Below, piece after piece: positions 24,979 through 32,588 of a stretch of 57,623 nucleotides of DNA; positions within the stretch are counted from its first letter, which is position 1, and the number at the start of each line of letters is the position of its first letter. The translations under genes and the position numbers were made by a program. Source of the stretch: DATFYM01 sp035315065 (lineage in GTDB: Bacteria; Acidobacteriota; Terriglobia; UBA7540); contig DATFYM010000112.1 in assembly GCA_035315065.1 (NCBI GenBank), positions 1 through 57,623 of the forward strand, read 5' to 3'. The notes beneath the pieces are model-generated. The model was given only the letters and a program-made list of their open reading frames with translations. It did no database searches and was not told the DNA's origin.

Positions 24979-25812
24979 TTACGTTGGCGCACGTGATGTC
25001 ATAAACATGACGTTGATATCCCGACCGCTCACGGCCTCATCGGCGAAGGTAAAGGTGCCGTGCTCACGCATCTCGCGGGCGGCGCGCAGAAATGCGCCAA
25101 GGGCGACGCGAGAGAGCGCGCTGCCCACGCTGACGCGCCTGACTCCAATCGCCGAGAGTTCGGCCAGTGTCAGTTGAGCGCCCTGCAGTCCCATAACGAC
25201 GTTCACCGGACGATCCACGGAGCTCACCACGGCAGCGATATCGTCCTTACTGGTAAGGCCAGGCGCATAGAGAACATCCGCGCCCGCAATTTGATAGGCC
25301 TGCAACCGCTTGATGGTGTCTTTGAGGTCGAGCCGGCCGGCCAGGTAGTTCTCAGCGCGTGCCATCAGAGTGAATGGAAAAGGAAGGGCGTGCGCCACCT
25401 CTGCCGCGGCGCGGACTCGCTCCGCCGCATGCTCGTGGTCATAGATGGAACGATCCGGCTGAGACATATCTTCGATTGAGGCGCCGGCAAGTCCTGCTGC
25501 CGCCGCCAGTCGGATGGTTTCCGCGACGATTTCAGCCGAGTCTCCAAAGCCGTTCTCAAGATCGGCGCTCACCGGCAGGTCAGTGGCTGATACGATCGCG
25601 GACACGTGCGCCATCATCTCGTGCCGGTCGACCGTGTGGTCTGGTTTCCCGACGGAAAAGGCATAGCCGGCGCTGGTGGTGGCCAGCGCCTCAAACCCGA
25701 GGCGCGCCAGCAGGCGCGCCGTGCCGGCGTCCCACGGATTGGGAATAATAAATGCCTGGTCACGCTCATGGAGGGCGCGAAAGGCCTGTCCCTTTTCAGC
25801 CTGCGTCGGCAT
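24979..25812 (-). CDS. Isocitrate lyase/PEP mutase family protein
   Basis: A 277-residue TIM-barrel enzyme. FIIPNPWDAGTARLLARLGF, ALATTSAGYAFSVG, LPVSADLENGFGDSAE and GASIEDMSQPDRSIYDHEHA match the family of carbon-carbon and phosphorus-carbon bond lyases. The isocitrate lyase catalytic Cys motif (KKCGH) is absent, so it is not an isocitrate lyase; oxaloacetate or 2-methylisocitrate-type cleavage, or PEP mutase chemistry, is possible. ATG 25812 is chosen over GTG 25821 because GGGGGTGACC stands just ahead. The upstream NIPSNAP stop is within ten bases, so it belongs to the ada-NIPSNAP transcript. Confidence 0.85.
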   Translation of the reverse strand: MPTQAEKGQAFRALHERDQAFIIPNPWDAGTARLLARLGFEALATTSAGYAFSVGKPDHTVDRHEMMAHVSAIVSATDLPVSADLENGFGDSAEIVAETIRLAAAAGLAGASIEDMSQPDRSIYDHEHAAERVRAAAEVAHALPFPFTLMARAENYLAGRLDLKDTIKRLQAYQIAGADVLYAPGLTSKDDIAAVVSSVDRPVNVVMGLQGAQLTLAELSAIGVRRVSVGSALSRVALGAFLRAAREMREHGTFTFADEAVSGRDINVMFMTSRAPT

Positions 25813-25817
25813 AACGG

Positions 25818-26158
25818 TCACCCCCTTTCTGCGAAGGTCGAGGGAAGTCCGAATGTTCCATCGACGACCTCAACGAAGTTTCTCTCTTCGCGGAGAATGA
25901 GGCGCTTGGTCTGCGCCATTTCGAAATTCTCACGCGCTTCCGGATCTGACTTCAAGCGAGCCCGGTAGGCCTCATAAGAAGCGAGACTATCGAATGCAAT
26001 CAAACCCCAGGCCACATCATTCGTGCCTTCATGAGGAAGAAAATATCCAATTAGATGACCGCCGCATCGAGGAATGATGCGGCCCCAATTCTCGGCGTAC
26101 TTCTTGAACCCGTCTCGCTGGGATCGATCTGGTAACGAATGATGCAGGTTATCGTCAT
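25818..26158 (-). pseudogene. NIPSNAP family protein, frameshifted
   Basis: The start at 26158 follows GGAGGACACTA and reads MTITCIIRYQIDPS, the usual NIPSNAP N-terminus. After about 13 codons, near 26117-26120, one base is missing. The correct continuation (GFKKYAENWGRIIPRCGGH, then DVAWGLIAFDSLASYEAYRA and RFVEVV-type ending) runs in another frame to a stop at 25818. NIPSNAP proteins are small dimeric alpha/beta-barrel proteins of unclear function. The remaining sequence is well preserved, so the change is recent or an assembly/sequencing error. Confidence 0.8.
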
Positions 26159-26187
26159 TAGTGTCCTCCTGGTTGCCCTTTTCACCC

Positions 26188-27372
26188 TCAACATTCGACT
26201 CTTCGACTGCCCTTCCGCGACTCCTTCGCGATCAGCTCGCGTTTCCGTTCGATGCCCCACCGATATCCCCCGAGGCCGCCGTCGGTGCGGACGACGCGAT
26301 GGCAGGGGATCACGATGCAAGCCGGGTTGGTGGCGCAGGCGCGCGCCACGGCCCTCACCGCCTTGGGCCGGCCGATGGCGCTGGCCACCTCGCGGTAGGA
26401 GCGGGTCGATCCATAAGGAATGTCGCGCAACTCCTGCCAGACGCGACGCTGAAACGCGGTGGCCAGCAAGTCGACCGGCAGATCGAGTCGCGGTTGCGAG
26501 CCCTCGAGGTGCGCCACGATGGCGCTTACGGCGTGGGCCAAGCCAGTCGAAGGGTTCTTGCCGTTCGACCCGGCGCGCACAATCTCAGCGTGCGGGTATT
26601 CCTGGTGCAGCGCCGCTTCCAGAGGTGCGTCCGCGTCACCCAGACTTACGGCGGCGACGCCACGCTCGGTGGCCGCCACCAGCAATCGCCCCAACGGGCA
26701 ATCGACAATCGTATAGTGGATCGACATGCCCCGGCCGCCGTGACGGTAAGTCCCCGGGGTCATGCCCAGTTGGGTCGACGACCGCTCGTAAAGCCGGCTG
26801 CTCGACCCGTAACCCGCATCGTAAAGCGCGGTGGTGACGTCCTTGCCCTCTTTGAGCCGCGCCTTCAGATCACCCAAGCGGCGCGCGTCGGCGTACTGGC
26901 GCGGAGTAATGCCCATGACGCGCTTGAATGTGCGCTGCAGGTGATGCGGGCTCACGCCCACCGCCGCTCCCAGCGCGTCGAGCGAGAGCCGTCCTTCACC
27001 CGTGTCGTCCATGCACGTTTCGATGGCCCGGCAAGCGCGCTCCACCAATTCGACATGGGGGTGCCGCATGGCGATCTCGCGCGGCCGGCAGCGGCGGCAA
27101 GCCCTGAAGCCTGCCTGCTCGGCCGCGTCCGGCGCCAGGAAAAAGACCACCTGCTCGGGTTGCGGCCGCCGGGAAGGGCACGACGGCCGGCAGTAGATCC
27201 CGGTGGAGCGAACGGCGTAGACAAAGGCGCCGTCAAACCGCCCGTCGCGTTGCGCCACCGCCTGCCAGCGGCCGTCAGCGTGGTCCCCGCGCCCCACGAG
27301 TTGCGGTCGCGCGACTTCCTGCCTCGCCTCTCTCTTGGTACCCGCGAGTTTCATCACTTCAAGTGCGCCCAT
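26188..27372 (-). CDS. ada: Ada: bifunctional O6-methylguanine-DNA methyltransferase and AraC-type activator
   Basis: A 394-residue protein that repairs methyl phosphotriesters and O6-methylguanine and switches on the adaptive response. The N-Ada zinc domain holds four Cys (GIYCRPSCPSRRP and ACRRCRPRE), the first being the methyl acceptor. An AraC-type helix-turn-helix follows (LDALGAAVGVSPHHLQRTFK). The C-terminal methyltransferase has IPYGSTRSYREVASAIGRP and the acceptor Cys in IVIPCHRVVRTDGGLGGYR. The start at 27372 has GGAGGAA five to eight bases upstream; the open frame extends further but without family similarity. The NIPSNAP gene begins 30 bases downstream, so the three genes probably form one operon. 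Confidence 0.93.
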   Translation of the reverse strand: MGALEVMKLAGTKREARQEVARPQLVGRGDHADGRWQAVAQRDGRFDGAFVYAVRSTGIYCRPSCPSRRPQPEQVVFFLAPDAAEQAGFRACRRCRPREIAMRHPHVELVERACRAIETCMDDTGEGRLSLDALGAAVGVSPHHLQRTFKRVMGITPRQYADARRLGDLKARLKEGKDVTTALYDAGYGSSSRLYERSSTQLGMTPGTYRHGGRGMSIHYTIVDCPLGRLLVAATERGVAAVSLGDADAPLEAALHQEYPHAEIVRAGSNGKNPSTGLAHAVSAIVAHLEGSQPRLDLPVDLLATAFQRRVWQELRDIPYGSTRSYREVASAIGRPKAVRAVARACATNPACIVIPCHRVVRTDGGLGGYRWGIERKRELIAKESRKGSRRVEC

Positions 27373-27607
27373 TGAAATTCCTCCTCTCATCTCGCAGCTT
27401 AAGGCGCTGCCCGGATGGGCGCTATCCGAATCTTGTTCCCAATCTCGAAAATCGAAAACGGAAATTAACCTCTCAGAATGACATGCTTGAAGGGGTTTTC
27501 GACATCCATTTGTGAAGACGAAAAACGCAACCCGCCGCTGAGGCCGGGCGTCTATAATGATCTGGCAAGTAGCGCGGGATCGGCTTTGGAAAGGAACGGG
27601 AGCGAAA

Positions 27608-28147
27608 ATGGCGGGAGCAAAGTGGAGCGTGATTGCAAGCGCCGTGCTGGGTGCGGCAACGGTGGTCTGGGGACAGACGCCGTCGGTGGTGAAGGCGCGA
27701 ATGGTGCTGGCGACGAGTGCCGCCCATCCGGGCGCGCCGGCCAAGGCAGCGGTAGTAGCGGAGATCATTCCCGGCTACCACATCAACGACCACAAGCCCA
27801 CGCTCGACTACCTGATTCCCACCGAGGTGGTGTTCGACCCGAGCAAGGAGATCAGCGCCGAGAGAGTGGATTACCCCAAGGGGCAGTTGGTGAAGTTCAC
27901 CTTCGCGGACGAGTCGCTCTCCGTTTATGAAGGGACGCTCGCGGTGGGTGTGGTTCTCAAGGTGGCTCCCATAGCCGCCGGCGGCGATTACACGTTAAAG
28001 GGCAAGTTGCGCTACCAGGCGTGTAACGATCACGCCTGTTTGCCTCCTGCCAACGTGCCGGTGGAGTTGACCGTGAAGGTGGTCAGCGCGAGCGTCCGGC
28101 TGAAGCCTGAAAACGCGGACGTCTTCAGCAAGATCAAGTTTGAATGA
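27608..28147 (+). CDS. DsbD N-terminal-domain-like exported protein
   Basis: A 179-residue protein with a signal peptide (1-22, ending VVWGQ). The body resembles the N-terminal immunoglobulin-like domain of the thiol:disulfide interchange protein DsbD: EIIPGYHINDHKPTLDYLIP, KLRYQACNDHACLPPANVPV. The CxxxxxC pair in QACNDHACL corresponds to the redox-active cysteines. The transmembrane and thioredoxin parts of DsbD are absent, so it is a stand-alone nDsbD-like domain, perhaps working with a separate CcdA-type protein. ATG 27608 has GGGAG ten bases before it. It is divergent from ada. Confidence 0.82.
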   Translation: MAGAKWSVIASAVLGAATVVWGQTPSVVKARMVLATSAAHPGAPAKAAVVAEIIPGYHINDHKPTLDYLIPTEVVFDPSKEISAERVDYPKGQLVKFTFADESLSVYEGTLAVGVVLKVAPIAAGGDYTLKGKLRYQACNDHACLPPANVPVELTVKVVSASVRLKPENADVFSKIKFE

Positions 28148-28156
28148 GCTTTCGAA

Positions 28157-28249
28157 GGATTGAAGATTGCAGATTGACGATTGAAAGAGATAGTGGCCTA
28201 TTGAAACAGCCGCGCGGCTTGTTCGTCTTCTCTTCCAATCGTCAATTCG
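28157..28249. repeat. GATTGAC heptamer array pair after the DsbD-like gene
   Basis: Left arm 28157-28190 (GATTGAAGATTGCAGATTG) and right arm 28229-28249 (CTCTTCCAATCGTCAATTCG), loop about 38 bp. Ten bases after the stop codon. Arm ends (ATTGAAAGAGA / TCTTCCAATCGTCAAT) are the same as at 42189-42302. Confidence 0.85.
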
Positions 28250-28291
28250 AACCATGGCCCCTCGGGCTTCCTGGGCAGACCGGCCAAAGAA

Positions 28292-28867
28292 ATGACTCTC
28301 GGGGTGGTGTCCGATACCCACGGATACTTTGATCCCTGCCTGCGCGAGATTCTAGCGGGCGTGGACGCCATCCTGCACGGCGGCGACGTGGGCTCGCCGG
28401 AAATCCTGGACGAACTACGGCGGATCGCCCCCGTTTATGCTGTGCGGGGAAACGTGGACTCGCCGGAGTCGAACCTGCCGCTCGCGCTGACGCTGAGCTT
28501 CGGCCGGCTGCAGGTGGAGGTGATCCACATCCTTCCGGCGCCGCAATCCGAGCTGGAAGAGTGGGCTGACCGTGCGTCGCCCAAGGGAAAGCCTCCGCAG
28601 CGCAGCAAACGGTTCCTCGAAATGTTCAATGAGTCCACGGGTGCAGTCGTCTTCGGCCACAGCCACACGCCCTGTCTGGTGAACCTGGACGGCATCCTGT
28701 TTTTCAATCCCGGGAGCGCGGGCAAGAAGCGGTTTTCGCTGCCCAGGACCTGCGGCTTGCTGGAAGTTTTTCCCAACCATATTCAGGCCACGATCATGCC
28801 CCTGGAGCGTTACAATGGTAAGTTGCCCCGGAGGCGGTGGTTGGATTTCGAGGAAGCAGAGGAATAG
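28292..28867 (+). CDS. YfcE/MJ0936-type metallophosphodiesterase
   Basis: A 191-residue calcineurin-like phosphoesterase. The metal-binding motifs are in order: VVSDTHGYF, LHGGDVGSPE, AVRGNVDSPE and VFGHSHTPC, with FFNPGSAGKKRF closing the fold. Small members of this family hydrolyse phosphodiesters in the cytoplasm; the substrate is unknown. An internal segment (about 80-110, SELEEWADRASPKGKPPQRS) is longer than usual. The ATG at 28292 gives the family N-terminus exactly (MTLGVVSDTHG). Confidence 0.9.
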   Translation: MTLGVVSDTHGYFDPCLREILAGVDAILHGGDVGSPEILDELRRIAPVYAVRGNVDSPESNLPLALTLSFGRLQVEVIHILPAPQSELEEWADRASPKGKPPQRSKRFLEMFNESTGAVVFGHSHTPCLVNLDGILFFNPGSAGKKRFSLPRTCGLLEVFPNHIQATIMPLERYNGKLPRRRWLDFEEAEE

Positions 28868-28876
28868 GTACCGCGA

Positions 28877-28999
28877 ATGCGAACGCTGAAGAAAATCAAG
28901 CGGGTGCTCGAGATCGTAGCGACGGTGGCAGCGGTGGCCGTCATCTTGATTGACAAACTGGAAGAGATGGAGAGGCCGGCCCCGCTCTTGAAGCGGTAA
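28877..28999 (+). CDS. Small single-span membrane protein
   Basis: A 40-residue frame ten bases after the phosphodiesterase stop: MRTLKKIKRVLEIV, a hydrophobic stretch (ATVAAVAVILID), then KLEEMERP. Basic N-terminus plus one membrane helix. No Shine-Dalgarno sequence is obvious, and its reality rests on composition and tight spacing. A heptamer array starts four bases after its stop, as at other genes here. Confidence 0.45.
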   Translation: MRTLKKIKRVLEIVATVAAVAVILIDKLEEMERPAPLLKR

Positions 29000-29002
29000 T
29001 CC

Positions 29003-29027
29003 CATTGCCGATTGACGATTGACGACA
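29003..29027. repeat. Half GATTGAC heptamer array
   Basis: CATTGCCGATTGACGATTGA, period 7, without a clear inverse partner. The following 29028-29285 carries imperfect CTCTCCCCCAAGAGGGAG-type palindromes and no gene. Confidence 0.65.
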
Positions 29028-29285
29028 CCCCCCTTGCCGCTCTCCCCCAAGAGGGAGCGAGGGAGTTTATCCGGGATGGGGCCTGTTTCCCGTTGTTAAG
29101 AGGACTCGCTCAAAACTCTCCCCTCACTGTTCCCTCTCCCCCTTTGAACGCGCGAAGAAATAGGGAGTTTCTCCCAGAGTCGCCGAACAGCGAAGAGTCG
29201 CAAGAACAACTTGCGATCGGTGCTGTCGGGTGACCTGTTGACGGCCACCCACGCTGACGTTACACTCGGTCTCGGAGTCGGTTCC

Positions 29286-29687
29286 ATGGGTCTGACTTAT
29301 ATCGAAGCGAGCATCGCCAATCCCGCCAGGCCTCGGCGCCGTGCGCGGCTGAAATTTCTGGTTGATTCGGGCGCTCTCTATTCGGTGGTTCCGGCGCCGG
29401 TACTCCGGCGCTTGGGCATCAAGCCTGGCAAGACCAAGAGTTTCATTCTTGCCGACGGCACCGAGATCAAGCGCTCCCTCGGAGAGGCACGGTTTCGCCT
29501 TAACGGTGAGGAGGGCACGTCTCCGGTCATCTTCGGCGAGGAGGGTGATAGCATTCTGCTCGGCAGTATTTCGTTGGAGGTTCTGGGCTTCATGCTCGAT
29601 CCCTTCAAGCGTGAACTCCGACCCTTGCCCATGCTATTGGCCTCGCAGCGTCGCTTCAAGGCCGTGCTCCGCAGTGCCAACCCATGA
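29286..29687 (+). CDS. Clan AA (retropepsin-like) aspartic protease
   Basis: A 133-residue protein with one aspartic-protease half: KFLVDSGALYSVVPAPVLRR contains the D-S-G active-site triad, followed by KSFILADGTEIKRSLGEARF and ILLGSISLEVLGFMLDP. Such single-lobed proteins act as homodimers. Many bacterial members lie beside toxin genes or in clusters of unknown role. Its stop overlaps the nucleoside hydrolase start (ATGA), so the two are translationally coupled. Confidence 0.82.
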   Translation: MGLTYIEASIANPARPRRRARLKFLVDSGALYSVVPAPVLRRLGIKPGKTKSFILADGTEIKRSLGEARFRLNGEEGTSPVIFGEEGDSILLGSISLEVLGFMLDPFKRELRPLPMLLASQRRFKAVLRSANP

Positions 29688-30643
29688 TTCTACCAACCGG
29701 ACCGAAAAAGCTTGTGGGGATCATCCTGACACTCCTGGCCGCGATGGTGACCAGTCAAGCCGGCGCGCAGCAACGACCGCCAGGGGTGCCTCCGCCGCCC
29801 ATCCCCGTGCTGCTCGATACGGACATCGGCACGGACATTGACGACGCGTTTGCCTTGGTACTGGTGTTGCGTTCTTCCGAGCTCGACCTTACCGGCGTTA
29901 CCACCGTGAGCGGCGACACGCAGGCGCGCGCGCGGTTGACCGCCCGGCTGCTGATCGATGCGGGGCGCGCGCTGGTCCCGGTGGCGGCGGGCGAGCCGGG
30001 CAAGCCGTTGCCTATCGAGCAGACCCGTCTCGGGGACGGCGTCGAAGGTCCCCCGATTCTGACCCAGCCGGCCGTGGAATTCATGAAGGATCAGATCGAG
30101 CAGGCGCGCACACCGCTGACCCTGGTGGCGATCGGGCCGCTCACCAATGTAGCCCAGCTCATCACCCGCTACCCAGCCACGGCCAGGAAGCTGAAGCAAA
30201 TCGTCATGATGGGCGGCTCCATCGCCTTTGGGTACGGCGCCAGCCACAAGCCGGTGGCCGAGTACAACATCGCCTCGGATGCGAAGGCCGCCCAGGTCGT
30301 CTTCGGCTCGGGGATTCCGATCCTGATGGCGCCGCTGGATGCTACCGCCATGCTCGACCTGGACGCCGACGCCCGCCAGCGCATCTTTGACCATCACACC
30401 GCGCTCACCGACGATCTGGCGCGCCTTTATCCGTTGTGGGGACACCCCACTCCGATTCTCTTCGATCCGCTGGCGGTGGCGATTCTCATCGACCCCAGCC
30501 TCTGCCGGACCAAGCGCATGGCCCTCGCCGTGGACGACAAGGGATTCACGCGCGTACGGCGCGGATCTCCCAACGCCCTCGTCGCCCTGTCGTCCGACAA
30601 GCAGAGGTTCCTGCAACTCTTGCTCGGCCGCATCGCTCCATAG
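29684..30643 (+). CDS. Exported inosine-uridine nucleoside hydrolase
   Basis: A 319-residue protein of the IunH family, which cleaves the N-glycosidic bond of ribonucleosides. The calcium-binding motif DTDIGTDIDDAFAL is at about 45-58; TLVAIGPLTNVAQLI and VAEYNIASDAKAAQVVF follow, and DPLAVAILIDP near the C-terminus supplies further ligand residues. Residues 1-28 (KKLVGIILTLLAAMVTSQAGA) are a signal peptide, so it is periplasmic or secreted and would scavenge extracellular nucleosides. The ATGA overlap with the aspartic protease indicates an operon. The stop is followed directly by a CAGCCAT array. Confidence 0.9.
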   Translation: MILPTGPKKLVGIILTLLAAMVTSQAGAQQRPPGVPPPPIPVLLDTDIGTDIDDAFALVLVLRSSELDLTGVTTVSGDTQARARLTARLLIDAGRALVPVAAGEPGKPLPIEQTRLGDGVEGPPILTQPAVEFMKDQIEQARTPLTLVAIGPLTNVAQLITRYPATARKLKQIVMMGGSIAFGYGASHKPVAEYNIASDAKAAQVVFGSGIPILMAPLDATAMLDLDADARQRIFDHHTALTDDLARLYPLWGHPTPILFDPLAVAILIDPSLCRTKRMALAVDDKGFTRVRRGSPNALVALSSDKQRFLQLLLGRIAP

Positions 30644-30807
30644 TTCAGCTATCAGCCATCAGCCATCAGCCATCAGCAATCAGCCGTTGGCAACGCTCGG
30701 GCCTTCGTGCGGAGAGCCGACGGCTGAAGACTAGCTTCAGCTAGCTATCAGCGGTCAGCTCTCCGCACCAGAGTCCGGTTCTTGCTGATAGCTGATGGTT
30801 GATAGCC
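30644..30807. repeat. CAGCCAT heptamer array pair after the nucleoside hydrolase
   Basis: Left arm 30644-30684 (TATCAGCCATCAGCCATCAG), right arm 30784-30807 (GCTGATAGCTGATGGTTGA). An inner inverted repeat (GTGCGGAGAGCC / AGCTCTCCGCAC) lies between them. The array begins right after the TAG stop. 30808-30984 holds nothing recognisable. Confidence 0.85.
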
Positions 30808-30984
30808 GATCGCTTTCCAACCGGCAATCCTACGCTTTGGTGCACCCCGCGCACCACTTGGTGGGCTGGAGGGACGCTCAACGCCGTGATGCCCACCCTG
30901 CGACCCTCGCGCCGCGCCCCCCGAAGGACGCTAAATCTCTGATTCCCATGATCCTCAGGCGTGGCTGCCGTGCATTGGCTGAGT

Positions 30985-31000
30985 TTGGCATAAGACTTGC
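30985..31000 (+). promoter_or_regulatory. Sigma-54 (-24/-12) promoter for the small secreted proteins
   Basis: TTGGCATAAGACTTGC fits the RpoN consensus TGGCAY-N5-TTGC with exact GG-to-GC spacing. The predicted start is about 31012, 28 bases before the ATG at 31040. An enhancer-binding activator would be required; none is encoded here. Confidence 0.7.
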
Positions 31001-31039
31001 CCATATGAAAGGCGAGCCCGAAAGGAGGGTTTATAAGCC

Positions 31040-31243
31040 ATGAAGAGGATGATTACATTACTAGCTGGCTTGATTTTCGCGATGGCGCTGGCGGTTCCGT
31101 CGTTTGCCGGCGCCGCGGCTCCCGGCCATGACATCGTGTCTCGCCCTCGGAGTTCCCACATGGTGCACCGGCACTTCAACCGGCACCACCGGCATATGGG
31201 GAGGGCCCGAAGGGCGGGGTTCGTCAGGCAAGGGCGCCGTTAA
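31040..31243 (+). CDS. Small secreted His/Arg-rich protein
   Basis: A 67-residue protein with a signal peptide (MKRMITLLAGLIFAMALAVP, cleaved after SFA) and a mature part of about 43 residues rich in His and Arg (MVHRHFNRHHRHMGRARRAG). GGAGGG eleven bases upstream is a strong ribosome site. It and the next gene have nearly the same signal peptide but different mature parts. The His cluster could bind metal; nothing shows that directly. It is the first gene after a sigma-54 promoter. Confidence 0.75.
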   Translation: MKRMITLLAGLIFAMALAVPSFAGAAAPGHDIVSRPRSSHMVHRHFNRHHRHMGRARRAGFVRQGRR

Positions 31244-31340
31244 GCCACAACCAGGATCGGCGCGGAACAGACGGGCGAGGCTTACGGCACCCGCCTCCCC
31301 GCGCACGACATAACCACATTCCTAAAGGAGGAAGACTGCT

Positions 31341-31610
31341 ATGAAAAAGATGATCACCATGTTCGCGACTTTCGTTTTCGCCACCGCGCTGGCGGTTCCG
31401 CTGTTCGCCAGCACCCAGGCCGCCAACAGCCAGAGCGCTCCCGCGGCCCAGACCACCTCGACCGTTTCCAACAGCGCCAAGAGCGCCAAAGGAGCGAAGA
31501 GGACCAAAGGCACCAAGGCCAAGAACCAAAAGAGCGTGGCCAAAGTGAAGGCGTCGAAGAAGAGCAAGAGCGGAAAACCGGCTGCTTCGGCTCCGTCCGA
31601 GACCAAGTAA
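31341..31610 (+). CDS. Small secreted Lys/Ala/Ser-rich protein
   Basis: An 89-residue protein with a signal peptide (KKMITMFATFVFATALAVPL, cleaved after LFA) and a low-complexity mature region with many Lys in a regular pattern (SAKSAKGAKRTKGTKAKNQK), similar to the tails of histone-like proteins. GGAGG eleven bases before ATG. It lies 97 bases after the previous small gene and is likely on the same sigma-54 transcript. Function unknown; binding of polyanions (DNA, polysaccharide) is a guess from charge only. Confidence 0.75.
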   Translation: MKKMITMFATFVFATALAVPLFASTQAANSQSAPAAQTTSTVSNSAKSAKGAKRTKGTKAKNQKSVAKVKASKKSKSGKPAASAPSETK

Positions 31611-31632
31611 CAAGCGCAATCTGCATGGCCAA

Positions 31633-31670
31633 GAGCGGGCGCTCTATCGAGCTCCTTCGGGCGCCCGCTC
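31633..31670 (+). terminator. Hairpin after the small secreted genes
   Basis: GAGCGGGCGC (31633-31642) pairs perfectly with GCGCCCGCTC (31661-31670). No T-run follows, so termination efficiency is uncertain. Confidence 0.5.
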
Positions 31671-31892
31671 CCGGCACGGCGTCCTTCTGCCCTCCACCCT
31701 CCTGTTTTTCCGTTTGCTAGCCTAGTCACTAGTCTCCCGTCCGGACCGACTCCTTGCCCCACTCGCGGGAGAGTTCCAGCAAACAAGGAAGCATTCGAGG
31801 CCCAACTGTCCTGGGATCCCATCACCACCTAGTGCCAAACCCGCTGGAGAGCGAGGTTCGGTTTTCGAGTGTCGATTTTGGAGCTTCCAGCT

Positions 31893-32085
31893 CCCACTAC
31901 CAGGTTTGTTCCCGGGTTTGTTTTTGGGGGCGCTTTCCCACTTCAAGGACTTACCAGGTTTGTTCCAGGTTTGTTTTTTGTAGCTACTCAATTCTAAAGG
32001 ACTTACTGGGTCTGTTCCAGGTTTGTTTTAGGGGTCATGTATATGATTCTAATAGGCTTGCCAGGTTTGATTGACCTGTTTTTTT
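31893..32085. repeat. Four tandem copies of a 52-55 bp unit
   Basis: Units start at about 31893, 31945, 31997 and 32052. The core is GGACTTACCAGGTTTGTTCC followed by AGGTTTGTTTT; the part after the core differs between copies. AT-richer than its surroundings. The gap 31671-32588 has no recognised gene; 32440-32600 carries GGCCGCCGTCCCAACGG repeats. Confidence 0.75.
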
Positions 32086-32588
32086 CATTTTTCCCGAGAA
32101 CCTTGCTATGGATGGCTCTTTGATGGCCCTCATTGCCATCGCGATGTGCAATTTCCTGGTCGGAATGCCCCGATTTCTGTCCGTCCTCACCATGAACTAG
32201 CCTTGTCCCGATCCTCAATCTGAATTCCCGACCCTCGGTCCTCCTAATCATCCCCTATCTTCAGTCCCGAATCTTCGAATCGGCAATTTCCGATCCGCCG
32301 CCGTGCGCCTGGAACCAGAGTTCTTTAGCCCGCCCCGTGCTTCCTATTCCCATCCTGGTACTCTGGCGTTGTAAGCCGGCGCACACCGCGAACCAAAGTT
32401 GTTTCTCCCTACGTCGCCCGCCTACCAGCCTAACCCATCACCGTTGGCCGCCGTCCCAACGGGCCGCCAGCGCCGCCGTCCCAGCCCACGGCCGCCCCGT
32501 CCCAACGGTCGGGCCCAGGAAGCGCCGCCTGCACCCTTCAGACCTCACAACTGGCCGCCGTCCCAACGGTCCCGTCCCAGGGGCAGGG

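Noticed and set aside
27373..27768. Longer N-terminus for Ada
   Set aside because: The extension lacks similarity to the family, overlaps the divergent gene, and a good ribosome site lies before 27372.
31893..32085. CRISPR array
   Set aside because: Four units of uneven length with diverged repeats, no leader and no cas genes; the heptamer arrays elsewhere are also far too short-period to be CRISPR.
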